A stretch of DNA of 33,314 bases, from contig CACABZ010000006.1 of assembly GCA_902530885.1 (NCBI GenBank), positions 1 to 33,314 of the forward strand, read 5' to 3'. Positions 21,379 to 30,121 of this stretch are shown here, piece after piece (within the stretch, counting starts at the first letter, position 1; every line of letters starts with the position of its first letter). This DNA comes from an uncultured Pelagibacteraceae bacterium. Lineage in GTDB: Bacteria > Pseudomonadota > Alphaproteobacteria > Pelagibacterales > Pelagibacteraceae. The translations under genes and the position numbers were made by a program. The notes beneath the pieces are model-generated. The model made no database searches. It worked only from the letters and a program-made list of their open reading frames with translations, and was not told the DNA's origin.

Positions 21379-23173
21379 AGTTCTTCTCTTTTTTTTAATT
21401 TACCCGTTTTATTCTCATTCAATCGAATTGAATGAATATGGCTTAAATCAAAACAGTTTTTCTGAGTTACAAGAACTAAGAACACTATATATTACTGGTG
21501 AAGAAGTAAATTATATAGATCCTGAAGACACTGAAAATTTGTCTAAAATAAAAGATTTTTATTTAAATATTAATTTTTTATCTGATGAGGAAAATACAAT
21601 TTATCAATTTTGTTGCAAATCTAATAATGATGTCAATTTAATTTTTAAAGGCAAACTTAATGGCGCAGAAGAAAAATTTAAAACCTTAAGTCCTAGAGAG
21701 GTTCATGACTTAGATAAGCAAATAAAAGTAAAAAATTTTTTAGTATTTAATGAAAATGGCAAATTAACAAAATCAGTTTATATTAAGGATAACACTTTTA
21801 ATGTGTTTCAAATAACCCCTGAAGAACAAACTTACACACTGCTTTTTAATTCTCAATTACAATTCAAAAATACTATTACATCAATGAATGAAGTTAATTG
21901 GAGTGATTTATCTTTAGGTGATTTTGTTTTATCGATAGAGTTTGGACCTAATTATACCCTTATTACAGATATAGCTTCACGTGTTAATGTTTTTAAAATA
22001 CCAAAACTAGGTTATTTTATTATTCTAGATGAAAAAAGTAATAAGATTATTTATACAGATGAAAAACTTAAAAAAATTAAATATCACGGAGATTATACCG
22101 AAAATGTTGATGTACAAAATCCATCTAGTTTTTTAAATCCAACATTATTAAATTTTTTACCAACCGAATTCAAAAAAATATTAGATAAAGGACGAGAAAT
22201 AAATTCAAATTATCCATTAAATTACACTTTAGACAACATTATAGATTTAGTAAGCAATGTTGAAACACTTAATGCTGACAATGTTAATTTTGCTAAACAA
22301 AAAGAAAATGAGTTACAAAATGCAATACAAAAAAAACAAGCTGAGCTCAAAGCAGAAGAAGATAGAGCTAATGCAGAAAAACTTAAAGCCGCTCAATTAG
22401 AAGAGCAAAAAGCTGAGGAGGAGCGTCAAAGAATTTTAGATCAAAAAGCTGAAGAAGAAAACCAAAGGATGTTAATCGAACTAGAGGAAGCAGAAGCAGC
22501 AGAAAAAAGAAAAAAATACATGCAATATGGAATTATAATATTAATTTCTGCAGGATTTATAGCACTTGCTTTCTTAACTAATTTTTTGCATTATATTAAA
22601 GAATTTTTTAACCAAATATTTGGTAGTATGAAAAAAAAGCGGAAAAGTTTTTTACCCAAAAGTGTTTTAGATAAGCATAAGAAATCACAAAAGAAAACAG
22701 GCGACTGGATAGCAGATTGGGCAAATAATCAAGGAAGTCCAAAAGCTGCAGCTTTTATGATTACCGGAATTTCAATTTTCTTTTTTTTCTTACTTTTAGC
22801 GCTTGATAGTAAGATGGATGAATTTCCTGGATTAGGTTACTTTCTTGGCGTGCTGATTGCAGGATCCGGTTTAATCGCATGGAAACTTTGGCGTGGAGTC
22901 TTTACTTACTATTGTCCAAAATGCCAAAAAATTTATGTTGGTGAAATTCTGTCTTCAAAACATATCGGCTCTCAACAACAAGCAAGAACATATAGAGTGA
23001 GAGACAGAAGAACAGTTAGATATGGAAAATATCAAAATAAGACAAGCAACTATACAGTTGAAAGAGATGAAACTGGAGTAGAACAAGTTGATACTTATCA
23101 CAACAAAGTTAAATGCAAACTTTGTAGTCACAAGTGGGAATACAATTCTTCAACATCAACACGTGTAGCTTAA
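21353..23173 (+). CDS. Large exported/membrane protein with coiled coil and split zinc ribbon, island ORF 8
   Basis: 606 residues. A signal peptide (about 1-23, ending HSIE) is followed by about 280 residues of beta-rich exported sequence with no known match. Next is a charged coiled coil rich in A, E, K and Q (about 315-388), then membrane segments near 391-412, 466-487 and 494-512. The C-terminal tail has YYCPKC (Cys521, Cys524) and KCKLC (Cys588, Cys591), a four-cysteine zinc ribbon with a 63-residue basic insert. Predicted topology puts the coiled coil in the periplasm and the ribbon in the cytoplasm. The coiled coil resembles TolA-like low-complexity helices but that is no evidence of homology. 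It is the last gene before the right-end repeats. Confidence 0.75.
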   Translation: MKELWKSFKVLLFFLIYPFYSHSIELNEYGLNQNSFSELQELRTLYITGEEVNYIDPEDTENLSKIKDFYLNINFLSDEENTIYQFCCKSNNDVNLIFKGKLNGAEEKFKTLSPREVHDLDKQIKVKNFLVFNENGKLTKSVYIKDNTFNVFQITPEEQTYTLLFNSQLQFKNTITSMNEVNWSDLSLGDFVLSIEFGPNYTLITDIASRVNVFKIPKLGYFIILDEKSNKIIYTDEKLKKIKYHGDYTENVDVQNPSSFLNPTLLNFLPTEFKKILDKGREINSNYPLNYTLDNIIDLVSNVETLNADNVNFAKQKENELQNAIQKKQAELKAEEDRANAEKLKAAQLEEQKAEEERQRILDQKAEEENQRMLIELEEAEAAEKRKKYMQYGIIILISAGFIALAFLTNFLHYIKEFFNQIFGSMKKKRKSFLPKSVLDKHKKSQKKTGDWIADWANNQGSPKAAAFMITGISIFFFFLLLALDSKMDEFPGLGYFLGVLIAGSGLIAWKLWRGVFTYYCPKCQKIYVGEILSSKHIGSQQQARTYRVRDRRTVRYGKYQNKTSNYTVERDETGVEQVDTYHNKVKCKLCSHKWEYNSSTSTRVA

Positions 23174-23192
23174 AATATAGGATTAATTGGAT

Positions 23193-23215
23193 ACCAGTCC
23201 TTAACCAGTCCCTGA
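23193..23215 (+). repeat. Tandem repeat, right end of island
   Basis: ACCAGTCCTTAA (23193-23204) and ACCAGTCCCTGA (23204-23215) are the same unit as at 18864-18887, here with an 11-bp period, in the same orientation. They lie 19 bp after the last island gene and 43 bp from the tRNA-Cys 3' end, where arm-type sites are often found. Confidence 0.75.
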
Positions 23216-23258
23216 AGTGGGTAAATTAGTTATTTGTATCCAAAATTATTGATTTTAC

Positions 23259-23332
23259 TGGAGGCCACGCCCAGAATCGAACTGGGATAAAAGGATTTGC
23301 AATCCTCTGCGTAACCATTCCGCCACGTGGCC
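23259..23332 (-). tRNA. tRNA-Cys (anticodon GCA), intact; right boundary of island
   Basis: The minus-strand cloverleaf has acceptor GGCCACG pairing with CGTGGCC, discriminator T and encoded CCA. D-arm GGCGGAATGGTTACGC, anticodon arm AGGAT-TGCAAA-TCC with GCA, and T-arm CCCAG-TTCGATT-CTGGG. Its 3' half is repeated at 18695-18739, so this gene is the inferred integration target, restored on insertion. Confidence 0.96.
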
Positions 23333-23429
23333 ATTAATGCTCTTTTAAATCATTTAGTAGCTTCAATAAAGCAAAATCTAACTCTTTTAGGATTCTGCTC
23401 ATTTGATATAAACTATATAAATCTTAATA

Positions 23430-26078
23430 ATGGAATTTAAAAAGTATAATCACCTAGAAGAAGAAAAAAAAATCTCAGATTTTTGGATTAAAAAAGGTTT
23501 GTTTAAACCCAAAAAAACTCATCTTAAGAAAAATTTTTCAATTGTAATTCCGCCACCAAATGTAACAGGAAGGTTACATATGGGCCATGCATTAAACAAT
23601 AGTATTCAAGATGTTTTAATTAGATATAATCGGATGAAAGGTTTTGAAGCATTATGGCAACCTGGAACTGATCACGCAGGAATTGCCACACAAGCAGTTG
23701 TGGAGAAAAATTTAATTAAAAATGGTGATAAAAAAAATGAATTGGGAAGAGAAAAATTTATTAAAAAAGTTTGGGAATGGAAGGAAGAGTCTGGTGGGAT
23801 AATTTTAGATCAACTTAAAAAATTAGGATGTTCATGTGACTGGTCGAGAACAAGATTCACAATGGACGAAGATTTATCCAGGGCTGTAATAAAAGTTTTT
23901 GTAGATTTATATAATGCTGGTTTAATTTATAAAGATAAAAAATTAGTTAATTGGGATACCCATTTACAAACTGCAATCTCAGATTTAGAGGTGATACAAA
24001 AAGAGGTACAATCTCAATTATATTATATTGATTATCAAATTGAAAACTCCGATGAAAAAATTACAATCGCTACAACTAGACCAGAAACAATGATGGGTGA
24101 TACTGCAGTTGCAGTAAATCCCAAAGACGAAAGGTATAAAAACTTAGTAGGTAAAAATGTAAGAATTCCAATAGTTAATAGAATTGTCAAAATTATAGCA
24201 GATCAATATGCTGATCCTGAACAAGGATCAGGAGCGGTTAAAATAACCCCCGCTCATGATTTTAATGATTATATCGTCGGCAAAAGAAATAAATTACAAA
24301 TAATCAATATTTTTGAAAAAAATGGAAATATAAATCAAAATGGTATTAAAAGTTATGTGGGTCTCGATAGATTTGAAGCAAGAAAAACTTTAATAAATCA
24401 ATTAAAAGAAAATGGTAATTTATTAAAAATTGAAAATATAAATAATAAAGTTCCTTATGGAGACAGATCAAATACAATAATTGAACCACTTTTAACAGAG
24501 CAATGGTTCGTACATGCCAAAAAATTATCAAAAAAACCTATTCAAGTAGTTAAAGAAGGTAAAACTTCTTTTTTTCCAAATAATTGGTCAAAGATATTTC
24601 ATCAATGGATGAAAAATATAGAACCTTGGTGTATATCGAGACAAATTTGGTGGGGCCACAGAATACCAGCTTGGTATGATGATAAAAACAATATCTTTGT
24701 TGCAGAGAATGAAAAATTAGCACTTTCTATGGCAAAGAAAAAAAATAAAAATAAAAATTTTAATTTAAGACAAGAAACAGATGTTCTTGATACATGGTTT
24801 TCATCTGCATTATGGCCTTTTGCTACCCTAGGATGGCCAAAAAAAACAAAAGAGTTTTCAAAATTTTATCCAACATCCGTTTTAGTAACAGGGTTTGATA
24901 TAATATTTTTTTGGGTAGCAAGAATGTTAATGATGGGAAATTATTTTAATAAGTATACACCTTTTCGAAAAGTCTATGTTCATGCTTTAGTGAGAGATGA
25001 AAAGGGACAAAAAATGTCAAAATCGAAAGGTAATGTAATTGATCCAGTTGAATTAATAAATGAGTACGGAGCAGATAGTTTACGATTTACTTTAATTTCA
25101 ATGGCTTCACCAGGTAGAGATGTAAAGTTATCAAAAGACCGTGTTACTGGATATAGAAATTTTATAACCAAAATATGGAGTGCAAATAATTTCTTAAAAT
25201 TAAATAATTGTAAATTAGACGAAAAGATTAATATGAAATTTATAAAACTTCCTATTAATCAATGGATATTTAATGAGTATATTAAAGCCCAAAATCTAGT
25301 ATCACAAAATATTGATATTTTTAGGTTTGATGAGGCTGCAAAAAATGTATATCAATTTGTATGGCATTTTTATTGCGATTGGTATTTAGAGTTTTTAAAG
25401 CCGATTTTTAATTCAAAAAACAAATCAGAAATCAAAGAGGCAAAAATCTTTTCTTCCTTTATGATGGCAAATATTTTAAGATTACTCCATCCATTTATAC
25501 CTTTTTTTACAGAATCTATTTGGGCAACAAATAAATACAAATCAACTTTCAAAGATTATTTAATTTCTTCATCTTGGCCTAACTATAAAAAATCAACCAA
25601 ATTTAAAAAAAACCAGAATGACATTAATGATATCATTGAATTAATTACTAGCATAAGATCTACGAAGGCAGAATTAAAAATTACACCAAAATTGTTCTGC
25701 AATATCTCTTTTTCAGATAAAGCAGGTAAATTAAGGAATTTGATAAATAATAATATTAATTTAATTCAACAAGTCGGTAGAGTTAAAGGGATAATCGAAA
25801 AAAAACAAAAAACTGAAAATTCTGTCGAAATACTAGTTTTAAAGGAAAAATTATCATTAAGTTTTAGTGAGGATATAAATCTAGCTTCTCAAAAAGAGAG
25901 AATTATACAAAAATTAGAACACTTAAAAAAACAAATAGATGGATTAAATAATAAGTTAGAAAACAAGGCTTATTTGAAAAACGCCCCGAAAGAAATAGTA
26001 CAAAATGACAAAAAATTAGTCAAAGAATTAACTATTGAAGATAATAAATTAAGAAGTATTGTATCGAGTATTAATTAA
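23430..26078 (+). CDS. valS: Valyl-tRNA synthetase
   Basis: 882-residue class I aminoacyl-tRNA synthetase that charges tRNA-Val. The HIGH-type site is [18 protein letters not shown] (about residues 36-53). The editing domain contains [17 protein letters not shown]. The ACPGSD-like region has [17 protein letters not shown], the KMSKS loop is [12 protein letters not shown] (about 529-540), and an anticodon-binding domain follows. The C-terminal 65 residues form the tRNA-contacting coiled coil typical of ValRS ([19 protein letters not shown]). The length is normal. The start ATG is preceded by an AT-rich 98-bp leader after tRNA-Cys. ilvD follows after two bases, linking valine charging with valine synthesis. 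Confidence 0.96.
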   Translation: MEFKKYNHLEEEKKISDFWIKKGLFKPKKTHLKKNFSIVIPPPNVTGRLHMGHALNNSIQDVLIRYNRMKGFEALWQPGTDHAGIATQAVVEKNLIKNGDKKNELGREKFIKKVWEWKEESGGIILDQLKKLGCSCDWSRTRFTMDEDLSRAVIKVFVDLYNAGLIYKDKKLVNWDTHLQTAISDLEVIQKEVQSQLYYIDYQIENSDEKITIATTRPETMMGDTAVAVNPKDERYKNLVGKNVRIPIVNRIVKIIADQYADPEQGSGAVKITPAHDFNDYIVGKRNKLQIINIFEKNGNINQNGIKSYVGLDRFEARKTLINQLKENGNLLKIENINNKVPYGDRSNTIIEPLLTEQWFVHAKKLSKKPIQVVKEGKTSFFPNNWSKIFHQWMKNIEPWCISRQIWWGHRIPAWYDDKNNIFVAENEKLALSMAKKKNKNKNFNLRQETDVLDTWFSSALWPFATLGWPKKTKEFSKFYPTSVLVTGFDIIFFWVARMLMMGNYFNKYTPFRKVYVHALVRDEKGQKMSKSKGNVIDPVELINEYGADSLRFTLISMASPGRDVKLSKDRVTGYRNFITKIWSANNFLKLNNCKLDEKINMKFIKLPINQWIFNEYIKAQNLVSQNIDIFRFDEAAKNVYQFVWHFYCDWYLEFLKPIFNSKNKSEIKEAKIFSSFMMANILRLLHPFIPFFTESIWATNKYKSTFKDYLISSSWPNYKKSTKFKKNQNDINDIIELITSIRSTKAELKITPKLFCNISFSDKAGKLRNLINNNINLIQQVGRVKGIIEKKQKTENSVEILVLKEKLSLSFSEDINLASQKERIIQKLEHLKKQIDGLNNKLENKAYLKNAPKEIVQNDKKLVKELTIEDNKLRSIVSSIN

Positions 26079-26080
26079 AT

Positions 26081-27799
26081 ATGTCAAAGATAAATAAAAA
26101 AAAATTACCAAGCCGTCATACTTCTCTAGGACCTGATAGAGCTCCGCATAGATCGTTTTATTATGCAATGGGAGAAACTGAACAAGATGTTGCGAAACCA
26201 TTTGTTGGTGTAGTGTCTACGTGGAATGAAGCTGCACCATGTAATACTGCTTTAATGAGACAAGCTCAATCAGTAAAAAAAGGGGTTAAGGAGTCTGGTG
26301 GAACTCCAAGGGAATTTTGTACTATTACTGTGACTGATGGTATTGCAATGGGGCATGAAGGAATGAAATCATCATTGATTTCAAGAGAAGTTATAGCTGA
26401 CTCTGCAGAACTTACTGTAAGGGGACATTGTTACGATGCTTTAGTTGGTATTGCTGGTTGTGATAAGTCATTACCCGGTTTAATGATGTCGATGCTAAGA
26501 TTAAACGTTCCAAGTGTTTTTATTTACGGAGGTTCAATTTTACCAGGAAGATACAAAGGGAAAGATGTAACTGTTTTAGACGTATTTGAAGCAGTTGGTA
26601 AACATTCATCTGGCAACATGTCATCTGAGGAATTACGTGAGTTAGAATTAGTTGCCTGTCCAAGCGCTGGTGCTTGTGGTGGTCAGTTTACTGCAAATAC
26701 TATGGCATGTGTTTCTGAAGCAATAGGTTTAGCTTTACCTTATTCTGCAGGAACTCCTGCCCCTTATGAGGAAAGGGATAAGTATGCTCATCTAAGTGGA
26801 AAAACAGTAATGAATTTATTAGAGAAAAATATTAAACCAAGAGATATTGTAACAAAAAAATCTTTAGAAAATGCTGCAACTATTGTTGCTGCTACTGGTG
26901 GTTCTACAAATGCTGCTTTGCATCTACCTGCTTTAGCAAATGAAATAGGAGTTAAATTCGAATTAATGGATGTAGCTAAAATTTTTAAAAATACCCCTTA
27001 TTTAGCTGATTTAAAACCAGGTGGAAAATATGTTGCAAAAGATCTTTGGGAAGCAGGTGGTGTTCCAATGTTGTTAAAAACTTTGTTAGATGGTGGATAC
27101 ATACACGGAGATTGTATGACAGTAACGGGTAAAACTATGAAAGAGAACCTTAAAGATATTATTTTTAATCCTAATCAAAAAGTTTTACGTGAGCATAACA
27201 AACCTTTATCAGCAGATGGAGGAGTTGTTGGTCTAAAAGGTAATATAGCTACAGAGGGCGCTATTGTAAAAATAGCTGGATTAAAAAAATTACAATTTTC
27301 AGGTAAAGCCAGATGTTTTGACAATGAGGAAGATGCAATGAAAGCAGTTCAAACAAAAAAATATAAAGATGGTGATGTAATTGTTATTAGATACGAAGGA
27401 CCAAGAGGAGGACCTGGCATGAGAGAAATGCTATCAACTACAGGAGCCATTTATGGCCAAGGAAAAGGTGAAAGGGTAGCATTAATAACTGATGGAAGAT
27501 TTTCTGGTGCCACAAGAGGTTTTTGTGTTGGACATGTTGGTCCCGAAGCTGCATTAGGTGGGCCAATAGCTTTACTTAAAAATGGAGATATAATTGATAT
27601 TGACGCCAAAAAAGGAACTATTAATGTTAGATTAACTAAATCCCAATTAGCAACTAGAAGAAAAAAATGGAAAGCAAAAAAATCTGCTTTTGGCTCTGGC
27701 ACTTTGTGGAAATATGCACAGACTGTTGGCCCCGCCTGTCTTGGCGCACCAACACACCCAGGAAAGAAAAAAGAAGTTAAAGAATATTCTAAAATTTAA
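26081..27799 (+). CDS. ilvD: Dihydroxy-acid dehydratase
   Basis: 572-residue iron-sulfur enzyme that dehydrates 2,3-dihydroxy-isovalerate and 2,3-dihydroxy-3-methylvalerate in valine, isoleucine and leucine synthesis. Motifs: [19 protein letters not shown] with the first cluster/substrate cysteine, [24 protein letters not shown] with the next conserved cysteines, [28 protein letters not shown] and [22 protein letters not shown]. Full length. It lies two bases after valS and its stop shares a base with manC, so the three genes form a tight run. The odd manC partner is probably only positional. Confidence 0.96.
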   Translation: MSKINKKKLPSRHTSLGPDRAPHRSFYYAMGETEQDVAKPFVGVVSTWNEAAPCNTALMRQAQSVKKGVKESGGTPREFCTITVTDGIAMGHEGMKSSLISREVIADSAELTVRGHCYDALVGIAGCDKSLPGLMMSMLRLNVPSVFIYGGSILPGRYKGKDVTVLDVFEAVGKHSSGNMSSEELRELELVACPSAGACGGQFTANTMACVSEAIGLALPYSAGTPAPYEERDKYAHLSGKTVMNLLEKNIKPRDIVTKKSLENAATIVAATGGSTNAALHLPALANEIGVKFELMDVAKIFKNTPYLADLKPGGKYVAKDLWEAGGVPMLLKTLLDGGYIHGDCMTVTGKTMKENLKDIIFNPNQKVLREHNKPLSADGGVVGLKGNIATEGAIVKIAGLKKLQFSGKARCFDNEEDAMKAVQTKKYKDGDVIVIRYEGPRGGPGMREMLSTTGAIYGQGKGERVALITDGRFSGATRGFCVGHVGPEAALGGPIALLKNGDIIDIDAKKGTINVRLTKSQLATRRKKWKAKKSAFGSGTLWKYAQTVGPACLGAPTHPGKKKEVKEYSKI

Positions 27800-29004
27800 T
27801 GAAAATTAGACCAGTAATATTATGTGGTGGATCAGGCACACGTCTATGGCCAGAAAAAAAAGAACACCAAGCAAAACAATTTATTGATTTTGGAAATTGG
27901 ACATTATTAGGAAAAACTCTAGAGAGAATTAAAGCTCCTTTGTTTGATTATCCTATAATAAGTACTAATTTAAAGTTTCTAAAAGATGTTAAAAAACACC
28001 TTAAAAAATATAAATTTAAAAAGTTCAAAATAATTCTTGAGCCATCAAAAAAAAATACAGGCCCAGCTATACTTTCAAGCGCTTTAATAAAAGATATACC
28101 TGAAAAACAGCCGTTAATTTTTTTGTCAGCTGATCATATTATAGAAAAAACTGACAAATTTAATAGAGAAATGAAAAGGAATATCAAAAATTTAACCAAT
28201 AAAAATATTTTTATATTTGGTATTAAACCCAATTTTCCATCAAATCAATTTGGATATTTTAGCTCCAAAAAAAATAACAAAGGTTTAAATAAAGTTTCAA
28301 AATTTCTTGAAAAACCAGATCGCTCAAAGGCAAAAAAAATAATAAAAAGAGGTGGTTACTGGAATTCTGGAATGTTTTTTATAAGGAAAGATTCTTTAGT
28401 GAATAATTTTAAAAAATATCAAAAAAATACATACACAAACTGTTTATTATCTCTGAAAAAATCTAAATATAGAAATAATATCTATTATTTAAATAAAAAT
28501 ATCTTTAAAAAGATTATATCGAAATCCTTTGATTATGCCATTTTAGAAAAAACAAAAGATATCAATGCTATTAAATTAGATATACCTTGGTCAGATCTAG
28601 GAAGTTGGAAAGAGATTTGTTTAATGTATAATAGAAATAAGGCAAAATATTTCAAAAAACAAAATACATTTTACAGACCGTGGGGAAGATACACCAATCT
28701 GTATTATGGTAAAAATTTCTTGATAAAAGAATTATTTGTAAAACCTAAGGGTATATTAAGTTTACAAAAGCATTTTCATAGATCTGAACATTGGGTTGTT
28801 ACTCAGGGCAAACCTAAAATAACTTTAAATAATAAAAATTTTTCAATAGGATTGAATCAAACTATTTTTATTCCACAAGGATCTATTCATAGAATTAAAA
28901 ACCCAAACACAAAACCAGTTAAAATTATAGAAGCGCAATTAGGATCTATTTTAAAAGAAACTGATATAGTTCGGTACGAAGATGTTTATGGTAGAATTAG
29001 TTAA
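27799..29004 (+). CDS. manC: Mannose-1-phosphate guanylyltransferase / mannose-6-phosphate isomerase
   Basis: 401-residue bifunctional-type protein supplying GDP-mannose for surface polysaccharides. The nucleotidyltransferase domain starts VILCGGSGTRLWPEKKEHQAKQFIDF (pyrophosphorylase signature), then FLSADHII, KFLEKPDRSKA, GGYWNSGMFFI and IPWSDLGSWKEI. The cupin isomerase domain has RPWGRYTNLY, LSLQKHFHRSEHWVVTQG (metal-binding His/Glu) and FIPQGSIHRIKNP. It is shorter than the usual 460-480 residues, the loss being spread through the linker region, but both domains appear complete. No other polysaccharide gene is nearby. It converges on xthA, overlapping by eight bases. Confidence 0.92.
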   Translation: MKIRPVILCGGSGTRLWPEKKEHQAKQFIDFGNWTLLGKTLERIKAPLFDYPIISTNLKFLKDVKKHLKKYKFKKFKIILEPSKKNTGPAILSSALIKDIPEKQPLIFLSADHIIEKTDKFNREMKRNIKNLTNKNIFIFGIKPNFPSNQFGYFSSKKNNKGLNKVSKFLEKPDRSKAKKIIKRGGYWNSGMFFIRKDSLVNNFKKYQKNTYTNCLLSLKKSKYRNNIYYLNKNIFKKIISKSFDYAILEKTKDINAIKLDIPWSDLGSWKEICLMYNRNKAKYFKKQNTFYRPWGRYTNLYYGKNFLIKELFVKPKGILSLQKHFHRSEHWVVTQGKPKITLNNKNFSIGLNQTIFIPQGSIHRIKNPNTKPVKIIEAQLGSILKETDIVRYEDVYGRIS

Positions 29005-29773
29005 TTTCTAATTCTATAGGCGTATGATCAGAAGGTTTTACGCGTGATCTAGGTTTTTTATTAATTTTTACAGAAGAAACATCATTTAATAAATTATTTG
29101 ATATTAAAAAATGATCAATCCGCATACCATAGTTCTTTTGCCAAGATCCTGCAAAATAATCCCAAAAAGTATATTCTTGTTTATCTTTATTTTTAATTCT
29201 GTAAATATCGTTAAAGCCTAAATTCAATAATTCACGAAATTTTTTTCTTATCTCTAACTTTCCCAATGCATCATTTTCATATCTCTTAAAATCATACACG
29301 TCTATTTCTTCAGGTATAATATTAAAATCACCAGCTATTATAATATTTGAATTTTTCATTAATCTTTTTTTGACACTAAATATTAATTTTTTAAGCCAAT
29401 TTTTTTTATATATGTATTTTTCAGTATTTACTGGATTTCCATTAGGGATATAAATATTGATTATATCAATTTTTTTTTTTTTTACTTCAATTTCACCAGT
29501 AATAATTCTAGATTGATTAAGATCATCAGAAATAAAATTTTTGGTTACGTTTTTAATTTCGTGTTTAGACAAAATCGCGACACCATTATAACTTTTCTGA
29601 CCAAATATATAAGACTCATAACCAATCTTTTTAATATCTTCTTTTGGAAAAAACTGATCTTGCGTTTTTATTTCTTGACATAGTAGTATGTCAGGTTTTT
29701 CTTCTTGAATGTACTGAATAATATTATCTATCCTTGCTCTAATTGAATTTACATTCCATGAACTTATCTTCAT
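28997..29773 (-). CDS. xthA: Exodeoxyribonuclease III (AP endonuclease)
   Basis: 258-residue DNA repair enzyme of the exonuclease III/Mg-dependent endonuclease-phosphatase family, cleaving at abasic sites. MKISSWNVNSIRARI is the typical beginning, so the start is at 29773 (an upstream ATG at 29803 adds ten unnatural residues). Then LLCQEIKTQ (metal-binding Glu), the INIYIPNGNPV region, IIAGDFNIIPEEIDVYD (Asp-Asn pair), FWDYFAGSWQKNYGMRIDHFLIS and SDHTPIELEI (catalytic Asp-His). Its ATG overlaps the erpA stop (ATGA), so the two are translationally coupled. Confidence 0.95.
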   Translation of the reverse strand: MKISSWNVNSIRARIDNIIQYIQEEKPDILLCQEIKTQDQFFPKEDIKKIGYESYIFGQKSYNGVAILSKHEIKNVTKNFISDDLNQSRIITGEIEVKKKKIDIINIYIPNGNPVNTEKYIYKKNWLKKLIFSVKKRLMKNSNIIIAGDFNIIPEEIDVYDFKRYENDALGKLEIRKKFRELLNLGFNDIYRIKNKDKQEYTFWDYFAGSWQKNYGMRIDHFLISNNLLNDVSSVKINKKPRSRVKPSDHTPIELEIN

Positions 29774-30090
29774 TTTACAGCAAAAGATAAACCACAACCA
29801 CAAGAGGCTGATGCTTGTGGGTTTTTAATAACAAATGACTCTCCAATCATTTCTGTTTTAAAATCAACGGTTGAACCAGCAATAATATCAAGAGAATTTT
29901 TATCAATAACCGTAAGATCAAACAACACATCGTCTTTTTCGACAACATTATCGAAACTAAAATTATATTTAAATCCTGAACATCCGCCGCCTTTTACTGA
30001 AATTCTAAAATATTTTTTATTTGCATCACTATTAGTGATTTTAAGGATTTGTTTTTTAGCTCTGTCAGTAAATTCTAATTTTTTTTCCAT
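29770..30090 (-). CDS. erpA: A-type iron-sulfur cluster insertion protein
   Basis: 106-residue HesB/IscA/ErpA family scaffold or carrier that delivers Fe-S clusters to target enzymes. The three conserved cysteines are present, in GGGCSGFKY (residues 35-43) and in SASCGCGLSF near the C-terminus. The length and the GESFVIKNPQASASCGCG tail fit ErpA best, but IscA cannot be excluded. It is the upstream partner of xthA and diverges from dgt across 31 bp with a perfect palindrome. Confidence 0.93.
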   Translation of the reverse strand: MEKKLEFTDRAKKQILKITNSDANKKYFRISVKGGGCSGFKYNFSFDNVVEKDDVLFDLTVIDKNSLDIIAGSTVDFKTEMIGESFVIKNPQASASCGCGLSFAVK

Positions 30091-30100
30091 AATTATCTAG

Positions 30101-30115
30101 TATATAGTCTATATA
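30101..30115. promoter_or_regulatory. 15-bp palindrome between erpA and dgt
   Basis: TATATAG-T-CTATATA is a perfect inverted repeat in the 31-bp divergent interval, 11 bp from the erpA start and 7 bp from the dgt ATG. It is positioned to act on both leaders. It may be an operator or just overlapping -10 elements. Confidence 0.4.
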
Positions 30116-30121
30116 GTGTGC

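Larger units (their letters stand above)
18695..23303. mobile_element. Integrase-less genomic island bounded by tRNA-Cys attachment repeats
   Basis: The boundaries are a 45-bp direct repeat: the 3' half of tRNA-Cys at 18695-18739 and the same stretch in the intact tRNA-Cys at 23259-23303, with one mismatch. The island extends from the 3' end of the intact tRNA, the usual geometry when a tyrosine recombinase targets a tRNA gene. Inside, all genes lie on the plus strand and encode mostly exported proteins without core functions. Tandem ACCAGTCC repeats lie just inside both ends. No integrase, excisionase, replication or transfer gene is present, so movement would need a recombinase in trans, or the element is a remnant. 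Flanking genes are core. Confidence 0.75.

Noticed and set aside
18740-23258. A prophage or integrase remnant in the island
   Set aside because: No frame shows tyrosine or serine recombinase motifs, capsid or terminase features; all frames are exported or membrane proteins.
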